The notes: generated by a model not told the origin, from the sequence alone. DNA of 41,850 bases from Bacteroidales bacterium (GCA_004558535.1 SFCP01000038.1:1-41850), one strand, 5' to 3'. Positions 24,748 to 33,533 are shown, counted from the stretch's first letter. Program-made: numbers and translations.

Positions 24748-25965
24748 ATGAACTACTTTCTCCGAATGTTTGTCGCACTGGCGTGCTGCCTGCTTTGGGC
24801 CGCACCGATACTGGCCGACAATGGTACGCACAAGTTCACACTGGTCATCGACGCCGGACACGGCGGCCACGATGCCGGAGCCGTGGGAGCCATCTCGAAG
24901 GAAAAGAACATCAACCTCAGCGTAGCACTGGCTTTCGGGCGGCTGGTCGAAACAAACTGCCCCGACGTTCGCGTGGTCTACACCCGAAAAACGGACGTGT
25001 TCATCCCGCTGCAAACGCGTGCCGACATCGCCAACAACAGCAAGGCGGACCTCTTCATCTCCATCCACACCAACGCCCTGCCCAAGGGAAGAGTGGCCCG
25101 CGGTGCCGAGACTTATACGCTGGGTATGGCCCGCGCCGACGCCAATCTGGAAGTGGCAAAGCGCGAAAACTCCGTCATCACCTACGAAGCCAACTATCGG
25201 GAAGTCTACGAGGGATTCGACCCCAACAAGGTGGAAAGCTACATCATCTTCGAACTGATGCAGGACAAATACATGCAACAGAGCGTGGAACTGGCACGAC
25301 TCATACAGCAACAATACGTAAATCACGCTGGCCGAAACAACAAGGGCGTGCACCAAGCCGGCTTTCTGGTCCTGCGAAAGACATCGATGCCCGCCGTCCT
25401 GACCGAACTGGGATTTATCTCCACACCCGAGGAGGAACGCTACCTTAACTCCGAACAGGGCATCCGCCAGATGAGTCAAAGCCTCTACAACGGATTCGTG
25501 AACTACCGCGCGAAACATGACAAGAAAGCGCCCGCACCGCGCCTGATGGCCGACGAAGGTGGTACGGGCCGGGGGAAGGGCACCACGCCGACAGAGCCCG
25601 CACCAACGGATACCTCCGCGCGCAGAAAGGCGGACCCGCAGCCCCACACTACCGGCGGAACAGACGCCGCCGGACGGACCAAGGGAAGCACCCGCAGCGA
25701 CCTGCCTACCTACAAAGTGCAGCTCTTCGTGGCCGACCGCCCACTGAAAGACGGCGACCGCCGCTTTTGCGGACTGAAAGGCGTCGGCTGCTACCGCGAA
25801 AACGGCATGTACAAGTACACCTACGGCAAGTCCACCGACTACAACGAGGCACGACGCCTGCAACGCTCCATCGCTGACAAATTCAGCAACACCTTCATCG
25901 TAGCTTTCCGCGATGACAAACGCATGGACCTGCAGGAAGCCCTGCGCATCACCCGGAGCAAATAA
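24748..25965 (+). CDS. N-acetylmuramoyl-L-alanine amidase (Amidase_3) with SPOR-like tail
   Basis: Cleaves the amide bond between N-acetylmuramic acid and the stem peptide, normally for daughter-cell separation. 405 residues with a signal peptide (to about residue 23). The zinc site is intact: DAGHGGHDAG (His38), Glu52 in KEKNINL, SIHTNA (His107) and the catalytic Glu in LTELGFIS. Residues about 255-310 are a Pro/Thr/Lys-rich linker, and about 315-400 (YKVQLFVADRPL...GMYKYTYGKSTDYNEA) resembles a SPOR domain, which binds denuded glycan at the septum. It precedes an MCE gene by 82 bases, an arrangement that from memory is common in Bacteroidetes. Confidence 0.92.
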   Translation: MNYFLRMFVALACCLLWAAPILADNGTHKFTLVIDAGHGGHDAGAVGAISKEKNINLSVALAFGRLVETNCPDVRVVYTRKTDVFIPLQTRADIANNSKADLFISIHTNALPKGRVARGAETYTLGMARADANLEVAKRENSVITYEANYREVYEGFDPNKVESYIIFELMQDKYMQQSVELARLIQQQYVNHAGRNNKGVHQAGFLVLRKTSMPAVLTELGFISTPEEERYLNSEQGIRQMSQSLYNGFVNYRAKHDKKAPAPRLMADEGGTGRGKGTTPTEPAPTDTSARRKADPQPHTTGGTDAAGRTKGSTRSDLPTYKVQLFVADRPLKDGDRRFCGLKGVGCYRENGMYKYTYGKSTDYNEARRLQRSIADKFSNTFIVAFRDDKRMDLQEALRITRSK

Positions 25966-26047
25966 ACATTAGCAGAAGAGGACACCCTCATCCCCCCGCC
26001 CGCCGTGGGCAAGAACCTTACTAAAACCGCAAAAAACAGACAGCCTT

Positions 26048-26974
26048 ATGAAAATCCTTACCAAAGAAGTCAAAATCGGCCTGACAGCCATTGCCGCTGC
26101 CGTGCTGGTATTTATCGGCATCAACTTCCTGAAAGGCATCAACCTCTTTCAAGCCAGCAACACGTACTACGTGAAATTCAAGGACATCAACGGGCTGGCC
26201 GTATCCAACCCCGTCTATGCCAACGGCTACCCCGTGGGCATCGTGCGCGACATACAATACGATTACGGCAGCACCGAAAACGTCATCGTGACCATAGAGC
26301 TGGACGACGAGATGAGAGTGCCGCGCGGCACCACCGCAGAATTGGAGAGCGAACTGATGGGAGGCGTCAAGATGAACCTGCGCCTCGGTGCCAACCCGAC
26401 ACAATTCATCGCACAGGGAGACACGCTCGTCGGCAGCCCCCGACTCGGCGCTATGAGCCAGGTGGAAGCCGCGCTGCCCCAAGTAATGGAAATGTTGCCC
26501 AAGATTGATTCCATCCTGACCAATATCAACAGAATCACCGCCGACCCGGCATTGGCCAAGACCCTACAAAACGCAGAACAACTGACCGCAGAACTGAACG
26601 AAGCCTCTGCACGCCTCAACACCATGATGCAACGCGACATCCCCGGCACACTGAAACGACTGGACCGCACCCTGGCCAATGCTGAAAAGCTGACCGGCAA
26701 TCTGGCCGCAGTAGATGTGGAGCAGACCATGGCTGAAGTAAACAACACACTTGAGAGCCTGCAAACCTTCTCGGCACAGCTGAACGACATGTCGTCCCTG
26801 CTCAACCAGAAGATGACGAGCAAGGACAACACCCTCGGCCTCTTCCTCAACGACCGCGGCGTCTACGACAACCTCAACAGCACGATGATGAGCGCCGACT
26901 CCCTGCTGACAGATTTCAAGGCACACCCCAAACGCTACATCCACTTCTCCGTGTTCGGGAAAAAGGACAATTAA
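26048..26974 (+). CDS. MlaD/MCE-family lipid-transport protein
   Basis: A 308-residue protein with one N-terminal transmembrane helix (about 10-30, LTAIAAAVLVFIGINFLKG) and one MCE domain (about 38-115: YYVKFKDINGLAVSNPVYANGYPVGIV...LESELMGGVKMNL). The rest is a long helix or coiled coil (about 130-260). MCE proteins form hexamers that bind phospholipid in the periplasm between an inner-membrane MlaE/MlaF ABC transporter and the outer membrane. The matching MlaE/MlaF pair is 10 kb away at 35929-37490 on the other strand, so pairing of these products is plausible but inferred. Confidence 0.9.
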   Translation: MKILTKEVKIGLTAIAAAVLVFIGINFLKGINLFQASNTYYVKFKDINGLAVSNPVYANGYPVGIVRDIQYDYGSTENVIVTIELDDEMRVPRGTTAELESELMGGVKMNLRLGANPTQFIAQGDTLVGSPRLGAMSQVEAALPQVMEMLPKIDSILTNINRITADPALAKTLQNAEQLTAELNEASARLNTMMQRDIPGTLKRLDRTLANAEKLTGNLAAVDVEQTMAEVNNTLESLQTFSAQLNDMSSLLNQKMTSKDNTLGLFLNDRGVYDNLNSTMMSADSLLTDFKAHPKRYIHFSVFGKKDN

Positions 26975-27029
26975 GGAGCGATTTTGTAGCCTTTTTTGTC
27001 ACACCGCCAGCGACGTGTAAAATGGCCGG

Positions 27030-27200
27030 GTAGCACTTAGGAAAAACGAAGTGCCGGATAGTTTTTCCTAAGTGCTTTGTAGTTTCAACCAAGTCCTTTG
27101 TAATTTTGCGCAAGTGCCTTGTAATTTTACCACCTGCCGGCTTACTAAAAAGGGGAAAGCCCGCATTGTGCCCGGCTTTCCCCATTGGTCTGAGACAAAG
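27030..27200 (-). ncRNA. Possible small RNA from repeat copy 3
   Basis: A full promoter on the minus strand (27196-27227) faces leftward into no minus-strand gene. The predicted RNA starts near 27192 and meets a 10-base hairpin (27152-27161/27174-27183) followed by TTTTTA, giving an RNA of about 45 bases. With readthrough it would cover the 21-base array and end at its hairpin, about 160 bases, partly antisense to the MCE mRNA 3' region. Existence is inferred from signals only. Confidence 0.4.
27032..27125 (-). repeat. Array of four 21-base units plus inverted copy, minus strand
   Basis: Read on the minus strand, units occupy 27125-27105, 27104-27084, 27083-27063 and 27062-27042 and share AYTACAWAGSACTTRG (fourth unit divergent). 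The third unit pairs over 16 bases with an inverted copy (27032-27047 against 27061-27076), with most of unit 4 in the loop. This is the plan seen at 14253-14353. On the plus strand the same hairpin follows the MCE gene by 57 bases and may serve as its terminator. Confidence 0.85.
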
Positions 27201-27265
27201 TTACGAAATATTTTCGCGAAATCCAAATCCGCCATTTTACGTTTTAACACTTTTCCGCTGGCGGG
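27145..27265 (-). repeat. Dispersed promoter-hairpin element, copy 3
   Basis: Read on the minus strand: GTGTTAAAACG, then TGGCGGATTTGG, then TAACTTTG, then a GC-rich hairpin and a T-run. It aligns with copies 1, 2 and 4 over the whole promoter region but has a different hairpin sequence. It lies between the convergent MCE and nspC genes. Confidence 0.7.
27196..27227 (-). promoter_or_regulatory. Promoter inside repeat copy 3
   Basis: On the minus strand: TTTG (27227-27224), exactly 20 bases, TAACTTTG (27203-27196). A full consensus match located where no downstream gene exists on that strand. Confidence 0.72.
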
Positions 27266-27333
27266 AGGATTGCGTAACAGAGCTTGCTATCACCATGATT
27301 ATCAGCACCCGAGCGGCAGTACGCTGGAGGAGC

Positions 27334-28485
27334 TTAGTCCATGCGGTCGCGATAATCCTCGTAGCGGTACGCACGCAGGAGCTCGCGGGTGCCGTCTGTG
27401 CGGAGCAGCACGATAGAGGGGTGATGAATACCGTTGAACATATTGGTCTTGACGGTAGTATAGTGGTTCATATCCTCGAAGATGACGGTGTCACCCTCGT
27501 GCAAGGGGGCGGGAAAGCGCCAATAGCCCATAAAGTCCCCGCTCAGACAGGAATTGCCGCCGAGGCGGTAGACTGTGGCTTCGGTCTCGTGGCCACAGGC
27601 GGCTTCGTCGGCCAAAGTTTCGGCACCACGCACAGCAGGATGATACGGCATTTCGAGACAGTCGGGCATGTGGCAGGTAAAGCTGACGTTGAGGATGGCC
27701 GTCTTGATGCCGTGATTGGTGACGATGTCCACGACCTGTGCGACCAGGGGGCCGGTCTGCCAGCCAAAGGCGCTGCCGGGTTCCAGTATGACACGCAGGG
27801 CGGGATGCCTGCGGCGGAAATGCTGCAACAGGCCGATGAGGTGCTCTACGTCGTAGTCCGCACGCGTCACCAAGTGGCCGCCGCCTAAGTTGAGCCAGCG
27901 GAGGCGGTCCAGCCAAGGGCCGAACTTCGCCTCGATGTGCTCCAGCGTGTGCTCCAGGGCATAACTGCTGCTTTCGCAGTGGCAGTGGCAATGAAATCCC
28001 TCGATGCCGGCGGGCAGCGGGTCGGGCATATCGCCGGCCATCACGCCGAAGCGCGAACCCGGCGCGCAGGGATTGTAGAGCGCCGTTTCGATCTCGCTGT
28101 ATTCGGGGTTGATGCGCAGACCGCAGGAGACGCCGGCCGCGATGGCCTGCGGCGAAAATTGACGGAACTGCCGGAGGGAATTGAATGTGATGTGATCCGA
28201 GCAGCGGACTATCTCGCCGAAGGTGTGCGCCTCGTAGGCGGGAGAATAGGTGTGCGCCTTTGACCCGAATTCCTCGAGGGCGAGGCGGGCTTCATAGGGC
28301 GAAGAGGCCGTGGTGTGGCTGATATACTCGCGAAAGATGGGGAAGGTCTTCCACAGCGCGTAGGCCTTGAATGCCAAGATAAACTCTACGCCGGCCCGTT
28401 CGGCGATAGAACGAATGAGGGCGAGATTGCGTCGCAGCTTCTCCTCTTCCAACAGATAATAAGGGGTTTGCATGGTGGCTGTCAT
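27334..28485 (-). CDS. nspC: Carboxynorspermidine/carboxyspermidine decarboxylase
   Basis: A PLP enzyme of the alanine-racemase fold that decarboxylates carboxy(nor)spermidine in the alternative spermidine pathway used by Bacteroidetes. 383 residues. The PLP Lys is Lys40 in ILAFKAYALW; ASSPYEARLALEEFGSK, FHCHCHCESS, LNLGGGHL and LEPGSAFGW line the cofactor site; GGNSCLSGDFMGYW is the C-terminal catalytic Cys/Asp region donated across the dimer. ATG 28485 (MTATMQTPYY) or ATG 28473 (MQTPYY) is the likely start; longer in-frame extensions lack family resemblance. It lies 145 bases after galE on the same strand. Confidence 0.92.
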   Translation of the reverse strand: MTATMQTPYYLLEEEKLRRNLALIRSIAERAGVEFILAFKAYALWKTFPIFREYISHTTASSPYEARLALEEFGSKAHTYSPAYEAHTFGEIVRCSDHITFNSLRQFRQFSPQAIAAGVSCGLRINPEYSEIETALYNPCAPGSRFGVMAGDMPDPLPAGIEGFHCHCHCESSSYALEHTLEHIEAKFGPWLDRLRWLNLGGGHLVTRADYDVEHLIGLLQHFRRRHPALRVILEPGSAFGWQTGPLVAQVVDIVTNHGIKTAILNVSFTCHMPDCLEMPYHPAVRGAETLADEAACGHETEATVYRLGGNSCLSGDFMGYWRFPAPLHEGDTVIFEDMNHYTTVKTNMFNGIHHPSIVLLRTDGTRELLRAYRYEDYRDRMD

Positions 28486-28630
28486 GGGTATAATAAAACG
28501 GGATGGCCGGGGAGAGGAAATGTACCCTGCAACTCGTGCCATCCCGTAGTGATGTATGGGCGGTTTCCTCTGCCGCATGTGGCAGAGAATGCCGGATAGA
28601 CTTATTGGGTAATGCTATTGTCTGAAGCCA

Positions 28631-29671
28631 TTACATGATACCGCGCTCGCGCAGCACCTTCTGCCAGTTCCAGGCCGAGGTAAGTGCTTCCTCGAGCGTA
28701 TGTACGGCCTTCCAACCGAGCACTTTGTTGGCTTTGTCCACGTTGCCCCACACCTTTTCGATGTCTCCCGGGCGACGGGCTACGACCTTGTAGTTCAGTT
28801 TCACGCCGGTGCACTTTTCAAACGTGTTGATCAGTTCGAATACGCTGACGCCGTTGCCGGTACCTACGTTGTAGATTTCCACGGGCTCGGTGTTCTTGCC
28901 CTCCAGGATGCGTGCCATGGCAGCCACGTGGGCCTTGGCGAGGTCGAGGACGTAGATAAAGTCGCGGATGCAGGAGCCGTCGGGCGTGTCATAGTCATCA
29001 CCGAAGACGGAGAGGCACTCGCGGATGCCGATAGCGGTCTGCGTGAGGTAGGGAATGAGGTTGGCGGGAACGCCGTTGGGCATTTCGCCGATAATACCGG
29101 AGGGATGCGAGCCGATGGGGTTGAAGTAGCGCAACAGGATGGCCGAGATGGGGGCACCGCTCTTGACATAGTCCTGCACAATTTCCTCGTTGATTTGCTT
29201 TGTGTTGCCATAGGGGCTTTCTGCCTTCTTGATGGGAGCTTCCTCGGTGACGGGCAGGTTTTCGGGATCGGGCTGTCCGTAGACGGTGCAGCTGGATGAG
29301 AAAATGATACCCTTGACGTCGTACTTCGGCATAAGCTTCAGCAGGTTGATCAGGCTCAGCAGGTTGTTTTCATAGTACATCAGCGGTTTCTCGACGCTTT
29401 CTCCGACAGCTTTGGAGGCGGCAAAGTGAATAATACCCTGGATGCCGGGATATTTCTGGAAGACGCTCTCCAACTTAGGCAGGTCGCAGCAGTCCACCTC
29501 TTCGAAGGCGGGACGAATGCCGGTGATTTTTTCAATGCCATCTACGACATCGGCCTTGGAATTGCTGAGGTTGTCGATGATAACTACGTCGTAGCCTGCA
29601 TTTTGCAGTTCGACGGTGGTGTGCGAACCGATGAAGCCGGTACCGCCGGTGACCAAAATTGTCTTTTTCAT
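28631..29671 (-). CDS. galE: UDP-glucose 4-epimerase
   Basis: Interconverts UDP-glucose and UDP-galactose (perhaps the GlcNAc forms too), feeding the Leloir pathway and surface glycans. 346 residues. It has the NAD-binding GGTGFIGSH (9-17), catalytic SSSC (125-128) and the Tyr154-x-x-x-Lys158 pair in SPYGNTK. The start at 29671 (MKKTILVTGG) puts the Rossmann motif at the very N-terminus as in the family. A -7 box is at 29716-29723. Confidence 0.95.
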   Translation of the reverse strand: MKKTILVTGGTGFIGSHTTVELQNAGYDVVIIDNLSNSKADVVDGIEKITGIRPAFEEVDCCDLPKLESVFQKYPGIQGIIHFAASKAVGESVEKPLMYYENNLLSLINLLKLMPKYDVKGIIFSSSCTVYGQPDPENLPVTEEAPIKKAESPYGNTKQINEEIVQDYVKSGAPISAILLRYFNPIGSHPSGIIGEMPNGVPANLIPYLTQTAIGIRECLSVFGDDYDTPDGSCIRDFIYVLDLAKAHVAAMARILEGKNTEPVEIYNVGTGNGVSVFELINTFEKCTGVKLNYKVVARRPGDIEKVWGNVDKANKVLGWKAVHTLEEALTSAWNWQKVLRERGIM

Positions 29672-29715
29672 AAGGCTTGAGCTATTATGATTGTTATAAG
29701 GTTCCAATGGTTTTG

Positions 29716-29723
29716 CAAATTTA
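29716..29723 (-). promoter_or_regulatory. -7 box of the galE promoter
   Basis: On the minus strand TAAATTTG, 45 bases before the galE start. The -33 region is AT-rich without a clear TTG. Confidence 0.6.
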
Positions 29724-29774
29724 ATAATTATTTCCCCTGTAGAAGTTTTTAAGTTGCCTTTTTTCAGGACTAAC

Positions 29775-30989
29775 TTAGTATAATTGGTGCCGGGGCAGCA
29801 CATTCCAATGTCCGTGCGTGAAGTCCGGGATTTCTACCGGCACACTGCCCTGCGCTGCCGACTGCCTGCTCAGCTCTGCCAGGCAGGACCATTCGGCTGC
29901 GTCGTAGACGTCGATGTCGAGTGGCAATCCATGCTTCAGGCAGTGGATGAGTCGGCAATCCATGGTATAGTTCATTTCGTTCGGGACGCCCAATTCGCGT
30001 CCCTGTTTCCACAGTAGCGAGGCTTTGTCGGTAGCATATTTGTCGGCCTCGCGCAGGGCGTCATCTCCGACGAGGGCGCGTGGGAAATCAGAGGTTTGCA
30101 GAATGGGCACGGGGTACTTTTGCAGGAAGGCGTGGGAAGCACATACGGTCTGCAGGCGACTATAGGGTCGTGGCGTAGTGACATCCAGTTGCAACAGGAT
30201 GCTGATGCCGCGATGCGTATGTATCAGGGTGGAGTTGACACGTCCTAACAAATCGTCAGGTCCACAGCCTTGTGCGGTCATGGAGACGAGGTATTCCATT
30301 CTGTCGCCCCGATGGATGTCGAGCAACCAACCGATGGGGCCAATGCCGTGCGTGGGATAAGGATTGCCGCCGTGTTCGGTGCAGCTACGTTCCATCCAGA
30401 GGCGCGTGGAGTTGCTTCGGTGTCTGTCCTCGGTCAGTCCGAATATATCGCGCAGGTCGTGGATGTAAGCCCCCTCGCAGTGGGTGATTTTTCCCAGCAT
30501 GCCACGACGGTGCATGGCGAGGGTAGTCAGGGCAAAGTGGTCGTAACAGCAATTCTCGGTCATGAAACAGTGGCGCCGGGTCTGCTCTGCCGTACGGATA
30601 AGCAGCCGACACTCCTCGACGGTGCGCGCCGCGGGAACCTCGACGGCGACATGCTTGCCACAGCGCATGGCTTCGACGGCCATGGTGCAGTGCGAATTCC
30701 ACTCCGTGCAGATATAAATCAGATCCACGTCGTCGCAGTGGCACACCTCGTGCCATGCTTCCTTTCCGGCAAAGGCTTGTGCGGCAGGCCGACCGCTGTC
30801 CTTCAGCGCCTGTGCCGCCCGGGCCAATTTTTGCGGGTCGACGTCGACAATATATCTGATTTCAGCATCCGGAATGTAGCGATAACGTTCCAGCGTCTTC
30901 ATTCCCCTTTGTCCCAAACCTATGAGGGCAATGCGCACAAGGGGGATAGGTTCGCATCTTAGCTCAAGAACTGTGGAGGAAAGCGGCAT
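29775..30989 (-). CDS. Gfo/Idh/MocA-family protein, GH109-like
   Basis: A 404-residue protein with an N-terminal NAD(P)-binding fold (IGLGQRGM, about 23-30) and a C-terminal Gfo/Idh/MocA domain. YICTEWNSHCTMAVEAM, GKHVAVEVPAA and EHGGNPYPTHGIGPIGWLL match the pattern of glycoside hydrolase family 109, which removes alpha-N-acetylgalactosamine using bound NAD. Known GH109 proteins usually carry a Tat or lipoprotein signal; the start chosen here (30989, MPLSSTVLEL) gives none, so the enzyme looks cytoplasmic and the substrate could differ. An in-frame upstream extension exists but is made of the 21-base repeat and is rejected. Its start is 339 bases from rpmE2. Confidence 0.75.
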   Translation of the reverse strand: MPLSSTVLELRCEPIPLVRIALIGLGQRGMKTLERYRYIPDAEIRYIVDVDPQKLARAAQALKDSGRPAAQAFAGKEAWHEVCHCDDVDLIYICTEWNSHCTMAVEAMRCGKHVAVEVPAARTVEECRLLIRTAEQTRRHCFMTENCCYDHFALTTLAMHRRGMLGKITHCEGAYIHDLRDIFGLTEDRHRSNSTRLWMERSCTEHGGNPYPTHGIGPIGWLLDIHRGDRMEYLVSMTAQGCGPDDLLGRVNSTLIHTHRGISILLQLDVTTPRPYSRLQTVCASHAFLQKYPVPILQTSDFPRALVGDDALREADKYATDKASLLWKQGRELGVPNEMNYTMDCRLIHCLKHGLPLDIDVYDAAEWSCLAELSRQSAAQGSVPVEIPDFTHGHWNVLPRHQLY

Positions 30990-31107
30990 GGGTGATAATA
31001 GATAAGGTGTAGGTGTGTTTTCCAAGGTAGCGGGAGGCGCTGTCGCCTGTTCCCTCCCCGTCAAGTAGCACGGGGAAGCACGGAAAGCGGATACGGGCCA
31101 CCCGAAC

Positions 31108-31191
31108 CGGGCTGTATATCCATCTAACCGGGCTGTATATCCATCTAAACGGGCTGTATATCCATCTAAATAGGCTGTATATCCATCTAAA
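31108..31191 (+). repeat. Array of four 21-base units beside rpmE2
   Basis: Units start at 31108, 31129, 31150 and 31171, each 21 bases, with core GGCTGTATATCCATCTAA and one to three variable bases at the edges. A fifth start (TAGGC) runs into the terminator hairpin at 31189. The sequence differs from the AYTACAWAGSACTTRG units, but unit length, number and adjacent hairpin are the same. The rest of 30990-31107 has no recognised feature. Confidence 0.9.
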
Positions 31192-31232
31192 TAGGCAGGG
31201 CGCATCATCGATGATGCACCCTGCCTATTTTT
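31189..31232. terminator. Bidirectional terminator next to the repeat array
   Basis: A near-perfect 20-base stem (31189-31208 with 31211-31230, one mismatch, two-base loop) with T on the plus side and A on the other. It would end rpmE2 transcription on the minus strand. Confidence 0.75.
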
Positions 31233-31328
31233 TCTATGGTTTACGGAATGGCATATAGCATTCTGTTTCGCCTGATTCCCGACTTTGCATTTATAGGCAA
31301 GGGGAAAAAGACACTGTCTGCGTGCTGC

Positions 31329-31583
31329 TTATTTCTTACGCGACTGTCCGTAGCGGCTCATGAACTTATCCACGCGACCGGCGGTGTCGACGAGCTTGGA
31401 CTTACCAGTGTAGAAAGGATGCGAAGAGCTCGAGATTTCCAGCTTTACTACGGGATAGGTTTCGCCTTCGAACTCAACGGTGTCGTTGGTCTTACAAGTG
31501 GAACGGGAGAGGAACATATCGCCATTGCTCATGTCCTTGAAGACAACGGGGCGGTAGTTCTCGGGGTGGATTCCTTTTTTCAT
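31329..31583 (-). CDS. rpmE2: 50S ribosomal protein L31, type B
   Basis: An 84-residue ribosomal protein bridging the subunits. The sequence starts MKKGIHPENYRPVVFKD and has FLSRSTCKTN, SSSHPFYTGK and an RVDKFMSRYG end, all typical of the type B form. The paired zinc-binding Cys motifs of the other form are absent, so it does not need zinc. Promoter at 31718-31748 and terminator at 31189-31232 frame it as a single-gene unit. Confidence 0.96.
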   Translation of the reverse strand: MKKGIHPENYRPVVFKDMSNGDMFLSRSTCKTNDTVEFEGETYPVVKLEISSSSHPFYTGKSKLVDTAGRVDKFMSRYGQSRKK

Positions 31584-31717
31584 TTTGCTTTTGCTTTGTA
31601 GATTATTATTAATTCGGCTACACTTGGTTAGTCAAGACCTTGGCTAACGTTCGCTTGTACGAATATATTTCACGGGTTGGCTTTGCAATTTCCCCTTGCA
31701 GGGGGTTATTGCGGCTG

Positions 31718-31748
31718 CAAAAGTAGGCGTTTTTTTTTAGATGAGCAA
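31718..31748 (-). promoter_or_regulatory. rpmE2 promoter
   Basis: On the minus strand: TTG (31748-31746), 20 bases, TACTTTTG (31725-31718). The leader to ATG is about 130 bases, long enough for control by structure, though no known L31 leader was recognised. Confidence 0.65.
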
Positions 31749-31832
31749 TTATTTTGCTGATTTTCTTACCGCTGGCGCGCAGATACCGGATAAAATCCGC
31801 TTTCTCGCCGCAGAGTGATTGACGGGGGCTGC

Positions 31833-33428
31833 TTAAAATCTGTATCCAAGGGTGAAGAGGGCGGCATGGCGGTTCAGGTCCACCTTAGCAGCACCCAGGC
31901 GATTGGTGACGTTGTCTACGTCGGGCACGTGGAACGTGTAGAGATCGCCCTGTTGCTCCTTGTATTGATAAGCGAAGTCTGCGTAGAGATGCTTGCCGCG
32001 ATAGCCCAAGCCACAGGTGTAGCGGTTCACCTTACCCAGGTTGACGTAGTCCGTATTGTTGCTGTAGTAGTACGAAGGGCTGTCTGTGAAGAGATTGAGG
32101 AAAGCATCGTTGGTCATAGGTGCCGACTGGTAGTTGTAACCGGCCCGCAGGTAGAATTTGTTGGTCAGACGCGCTTCCGCACCTACGCGGAAGGTGTGAA
32201 CACCCTTGAGGTAGTGACTTGCTTCGTTGTTGAGCGCTTTATCATTGTCTACTGACCACCAGTCGCTGTAGCCACCCCATTCGTCGTAACCGCCGTAGCT
32301 GACCTTGCAAGTGCCGTAATTGCTGTACTCATATTCGGCATCGAGGGCCAGGAAGTTGCCCAGGGTGGTAGCCATGCTCACGTTGACCTTCCACGGTGTG
32401 CGGATATTGTATTCGTAGCCGCTCACCGGGACGGTGTACTCGCTGAAATTCACGATCTGTCCGTTGGACAATTCCTGCTGGAAAGGCGAATTCATGTACA
32501 AGTAAGCGCCTGTCGTCAGATTATAGAACGTTGGTGTGCTAAAGGACAAGCCGATACGGAAAGGTGACTCCTCGATGGGTCGTAGGATGAGGCCCATTTT
32601 GAAATCGATACCCGTTCCGGTGATTTCCTCCTCGTTGAGTGTGTAGTATTCATGGTGCTGTCCGTATTCATCGGGCAGGAATTCGGCATAGTCTGTGTAG
32701 GAGTGGTAATTCACGTTCTTGACACCCAGTGTAATTCCGGCGTAGATTTGGTCGTTCCATCCCATAGACACGTTGAAGTCATAGTCCTGTATGCCGCCCC
32801 ATTGTACGCGTTGGTAGTTATAGTAGTCGGCTTCGCAGGGCAGATAGTCGACCACGTTGCCCCTTTCGTCGTAGGAGGGCAGGATCATTTGTGTCTGGTA
32901 GCCGGCATAGGCCAGATTGGTGGTCAGGTCTGCGTCGGCGCGCTCGCTCAGGTCGAGCCAGCGGTTGCCCACCCAGCACAAGTCCATCATTTGCAGGCTT
33001 TGGGACAAACCATCTGTGCCGAAGCCATTCACGCCGATATAGTTTTTGAAATTACGGCTCTTGTGATAGTTGAATGCAAAGTTTATACGGCTGCTCTGGT
33101 CTATCTTCGCGCTATATACAAAGCCCATCTGGTCAAACGAAGCCCTTGTCTTGTTGATGTCGTAGAATTCGGCCGCATCGGGCTGGGTGTTAAATCCGGC
33201 GCTGAGGGAGATCTCGCCTTTCCGGAACATGCCGATGCCTGCCGGGTTGGTACCGATGGTGGATATATCGGCACCGAGGGCGCTCATGGCGCCGCCCATG
33301 CCCACGAAGCGGGCAGTTCCGTTGAGGTCACTGCTTGAGAAAGCCTCCATCTTGTAAATATCCTGCGCCGTAAGCGGCAGGCAGAGTGTCAGTAGTCCTA
33401 TGACCAATACAGATTTCCGGGATTTCAT
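31833..33428 (-). CDS. OmpP1/FadL/TodX-family outer-membrane transporter
   Basis: A 531-residue beta-barrel protein thought to admit hydrophobic compounds such as fatty acids. The signal peptide ends at LTAQ. The N-terminal hatch region (DLNGTARFVGMGGAMSALGADISTIGTNPAGIGMFRKGEISL) has the conserved N-P-A-G motif of this family. The rest alternates Tyr-rich strands and ends LFTLGYRF, with terminal Phe as expected for BAM-assembled barrels. The start 33428 (MKSRKSVLV) is chosen for the signal peptide. Confidence 0.9.
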   Translation of the reverse strand: MKSRKSVLVIGLLTLCLPLTAQDIYKMEAFSSSDLNGTARFVGMGGAMSALGADISTIGTNPAGIGMFRKGEISLSAGFNTQPDAAEFYDINKTRASFDQMGFVYSAKIDQSSRINFAFNYHKSRNFKNYIGVNGFGTDGLSQSLQMMDLCWVGNRWLDLSERADADLTTNLAYAGYQTQMILPSYDERGNVVDYLPCEADYYNYQRVQWGGIQDYDFNVSMGWNDQIYAGITLGVKNVNYHSYTDYAEFLPDEYGQHHEYYTLNEEEITGTGIDFKMGLILRPIEESPFRIGLSFSTPTFYNLTTGAYLYMNSPFQQELSNGQIVNFSEYTVPVSGYEYNIRTPWKVNVSMATTLGNFLALDAEYEYSNYGTCKVSYGGYDEWGGYSDWWSVDNDKALNNEASHYLKGVHTFRVGAEARLTNKFYLRAGYNYQSAPMTNDAFLNLFTDSPSYYYSNNTDYVNLGKVNRYTCGLGYRGKHLYADFAYQYKEQQGDLYTFHVPDVDNVTNRLGAAKVDLNRHAALFTLGYRF

Positions 33429-33533
33429 ATCGCTGTCCTTGTTTTTTTGTGTGAAATATGGCCTGCCTGTGGCGTACGGCAAGCAGGCTCTATAATATTA
33501 TATAGGTATGGTGCGCCCCGAGGGGGGATGTGC

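Noticed and set aside
27106..27888. 260-codon plus-strand ORF opposite the nspC 3' end
   Set aside because: It runs through the repeat element and over nspC, whose catalytic motifs are unmistakable on the minus strand.
30990..31208. In-frame N-terminal extension of the GH109-like gene with LDGYTAR repeats
   Set aside because: The repeats are the translated 21-base intergenic array and run into the terminator hairpin; family resemblance begins only after ATG 30989.
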